A stretch of 6,130 bases of DNA from Pseudomonadota bacterium (lineage in GTDB: Bacteria > Pseudomonadota > Gammaproteobacteria > DAOUQR01), in contig DAOUQR010000075.1 of assembly GCA_030625525.1 (NCBI GenBank), positions 1 to 6,130 of the forward strand, in the 5' to 3' direction. Below are positions 5,395 to 6,130 of this stretch, piece by piece. The first letter of the stretch is position 1; every line of letters begins with the position of its first letter. Under the pieces are notes generated by a model. That model did not search any database. It was given only the letters and a program-made list of their open reading frames with translations, and was not told the origin of the DNA. Made by a program: the position numbers and the translations under genes.

Positions 5395-6130
5395 TGAATC
5401 AATCCAATCTCGTTAACAGCGTGATCCTCATAACCCGGCCGGGTCAAATGGGGCGTCGTTTATGTCAGGCCGTTGTCGATCACGGTGGCGGTGCTTTGCA
5501 TTTTCCGACCTTAGCGATTGAGCCACTCAATAATGCCGATAGAGCATCACCGCTCTCAGAGATGATCCGCCAGTTTGAAAGATATGACTGGTGCATCTTC
5601 ATCAGCCCAAGTGCGATCGAAATAGCCTTGCCTATTCTTAAAAAACGCGGGGCATCACCACCTCGGCACACAAAAATTGCAGTGATGGGAGGTGGCAGTG
5701 CGAGCCTTATCCAGGCTTATCAGTGGCCAGTTCACCTACGGCCAGAACATAAATTGACGGCGGAAGAGTTACTGGCGCAACCTGAATTGCAACATCTCTC
5801 GGATCAGCGGATAGCGATCATAAAAGGTGTTGGCGGCAGAGGTGTTCTTGCGGGTAAATTACGCGAACGTGGCGCGATTGTCGATGAAGTTGACGTTTAC
5901 AGTCGAAAACCACCCGAGTTTACCCCTGAGCAAATACATCAGGCTCGCTCATCTAACATTGATATGATCGTTTGCACCAGCGGCGATGCGATGTGTAATT
6001 TGGTGACGTGTATTAGCCAATTCAAACTTAATCACCTGATCCACAAGCCTTTAATGGTGAGTAGCCAGCGATTATACGATTGCGCACAAGAGCTTGATTG
6101 GCAAGGCCCAATTTTTCAAACACAAAACGC
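5394..6130 (+). CDS. hemD: Uroporphyrinogen-III synthase (3' end cut by window)
   Basis: HemD closes hydroxymethylbilane and inverts ring D to give uroporphyrinogen III, directly using the HemC product. The frame starts with the ATG of TAATG shared with the hemC stop (1-nt overlap, typical of translational coupling; no well-spaced Shine-Dalgarno) and stays open for 245 codons to the edge, against a family length near 250-260, so only a few residues are missing. Seen in order: VILITRPGQMGRRLC (10-24), FPTLAIEPL (37-45), FISPSAIEIALP (69-80), KIAVMGGGSASLIQ (94-107), the strongly typical IAIIKGVGGRGVLAGKLRER at about 140-159 followed by GA and VDVYSRKPP, and IVCTSGDAM (192-200). HemD is poorly conserved in general, but these motifs and the position after hemC make the call firm. 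Confidence 0.95.
   Translation, partial: MNQSNLVNSVILITRPGQMGRRLCQAVVDHGGGALHFPTLAIEPLNNADRASPLSEMIRQFERYDWCIFISPSAIEIALPILKKRGASPPRHTKIAVMGGGSASLIQAYQWPVHLRPEHKLTAEELLAQPELQHLSDQRIAIIKGVGGRGVLAGKLRERGAIVDEVDVYSRKPPEFTPEQIHQARSSNIDMIVCTSGDAMCNLVTCISQFKLNHLIHKPLMVSSQRLYDCAQELDWQGPIFQTQN

Noticed and set aside
5381..5403. Direct repeat TGAATCAAT at the hemC-hemD junction
   Set aside because: Nine bases, 14 apart, within coding sequence encoding the hemC end and hemD start; plausible by chance.

Overview
The window looks like a chromosomal segment of a gammaproteobacterium. Three housekeeping loci can be read with confidence: lptD (outer-membrane LPS assembly) on the minus strand, cut by the left edge; murU (muramic-acid recycling) on the plus strand; and hemC-hemD (tetrapyrrole synthesis) on the plus strand, cut by the right edge. 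lptD next to a divergent muramate-recycling gene is the arrangement known from Pseudomonas and relatives. The moderate base composition and the protein style would fit a Legionellales-like lineage, but that placement is a guess.

Layout. 1-1527: N-terminal 509 codons of lptD (minus, TTG start). 1528-1995: no gene; this stretch holds a candidate lptD promoter, a 104-bp inverted-repeat element (1608-1711), a 195-bp MITE-like inverted-repeat element (1719-1913), and a short palindromic region that looks like the control region of the next gene. 1996-2160: 5' stump of an AAA-type ATPase gene (plus), broken inside its Walker A motif exactly where a third copy of the 24-bp repeat begins. 2161-2230: nothing recognisable. 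2231-3670: intact ATPase of the same family (minus), with a C-terminal DUF234-type, PD-(D/E)XK-like domain. 3671-3818: compact divergent control region with two near-identical 28-bp repeats, one overlapping the -35 box and one downstream of the TATAAT box of the ATPase promoter, plus an extended -10 promoter for murU. 3819-6130: murU, hemC and hemD, tightly overlapping (38 nt between murU and hemC, 1 nt between hemC and hemD), so probably one transcript.

Interpretation. lptD and the murU-hemC-hemD operon are the conserved backbone. The roughly 2.3 kb between them is accessory: repeats, one dead and one intact ATPase gene, and visibly more AT-rich DNA. In Pseudomonas the kinase gene amgK, whose product feeds MurU, lies beside murU; it is absent from this interval. 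The accessory DNA may have replaced it, or it may be encoded elsewhere. The most interesting unexplained structure is the paired 28-bp operator-like repeat at the ATPase promoter, together with the two ATPase paralogues in a small repeat-rich island.
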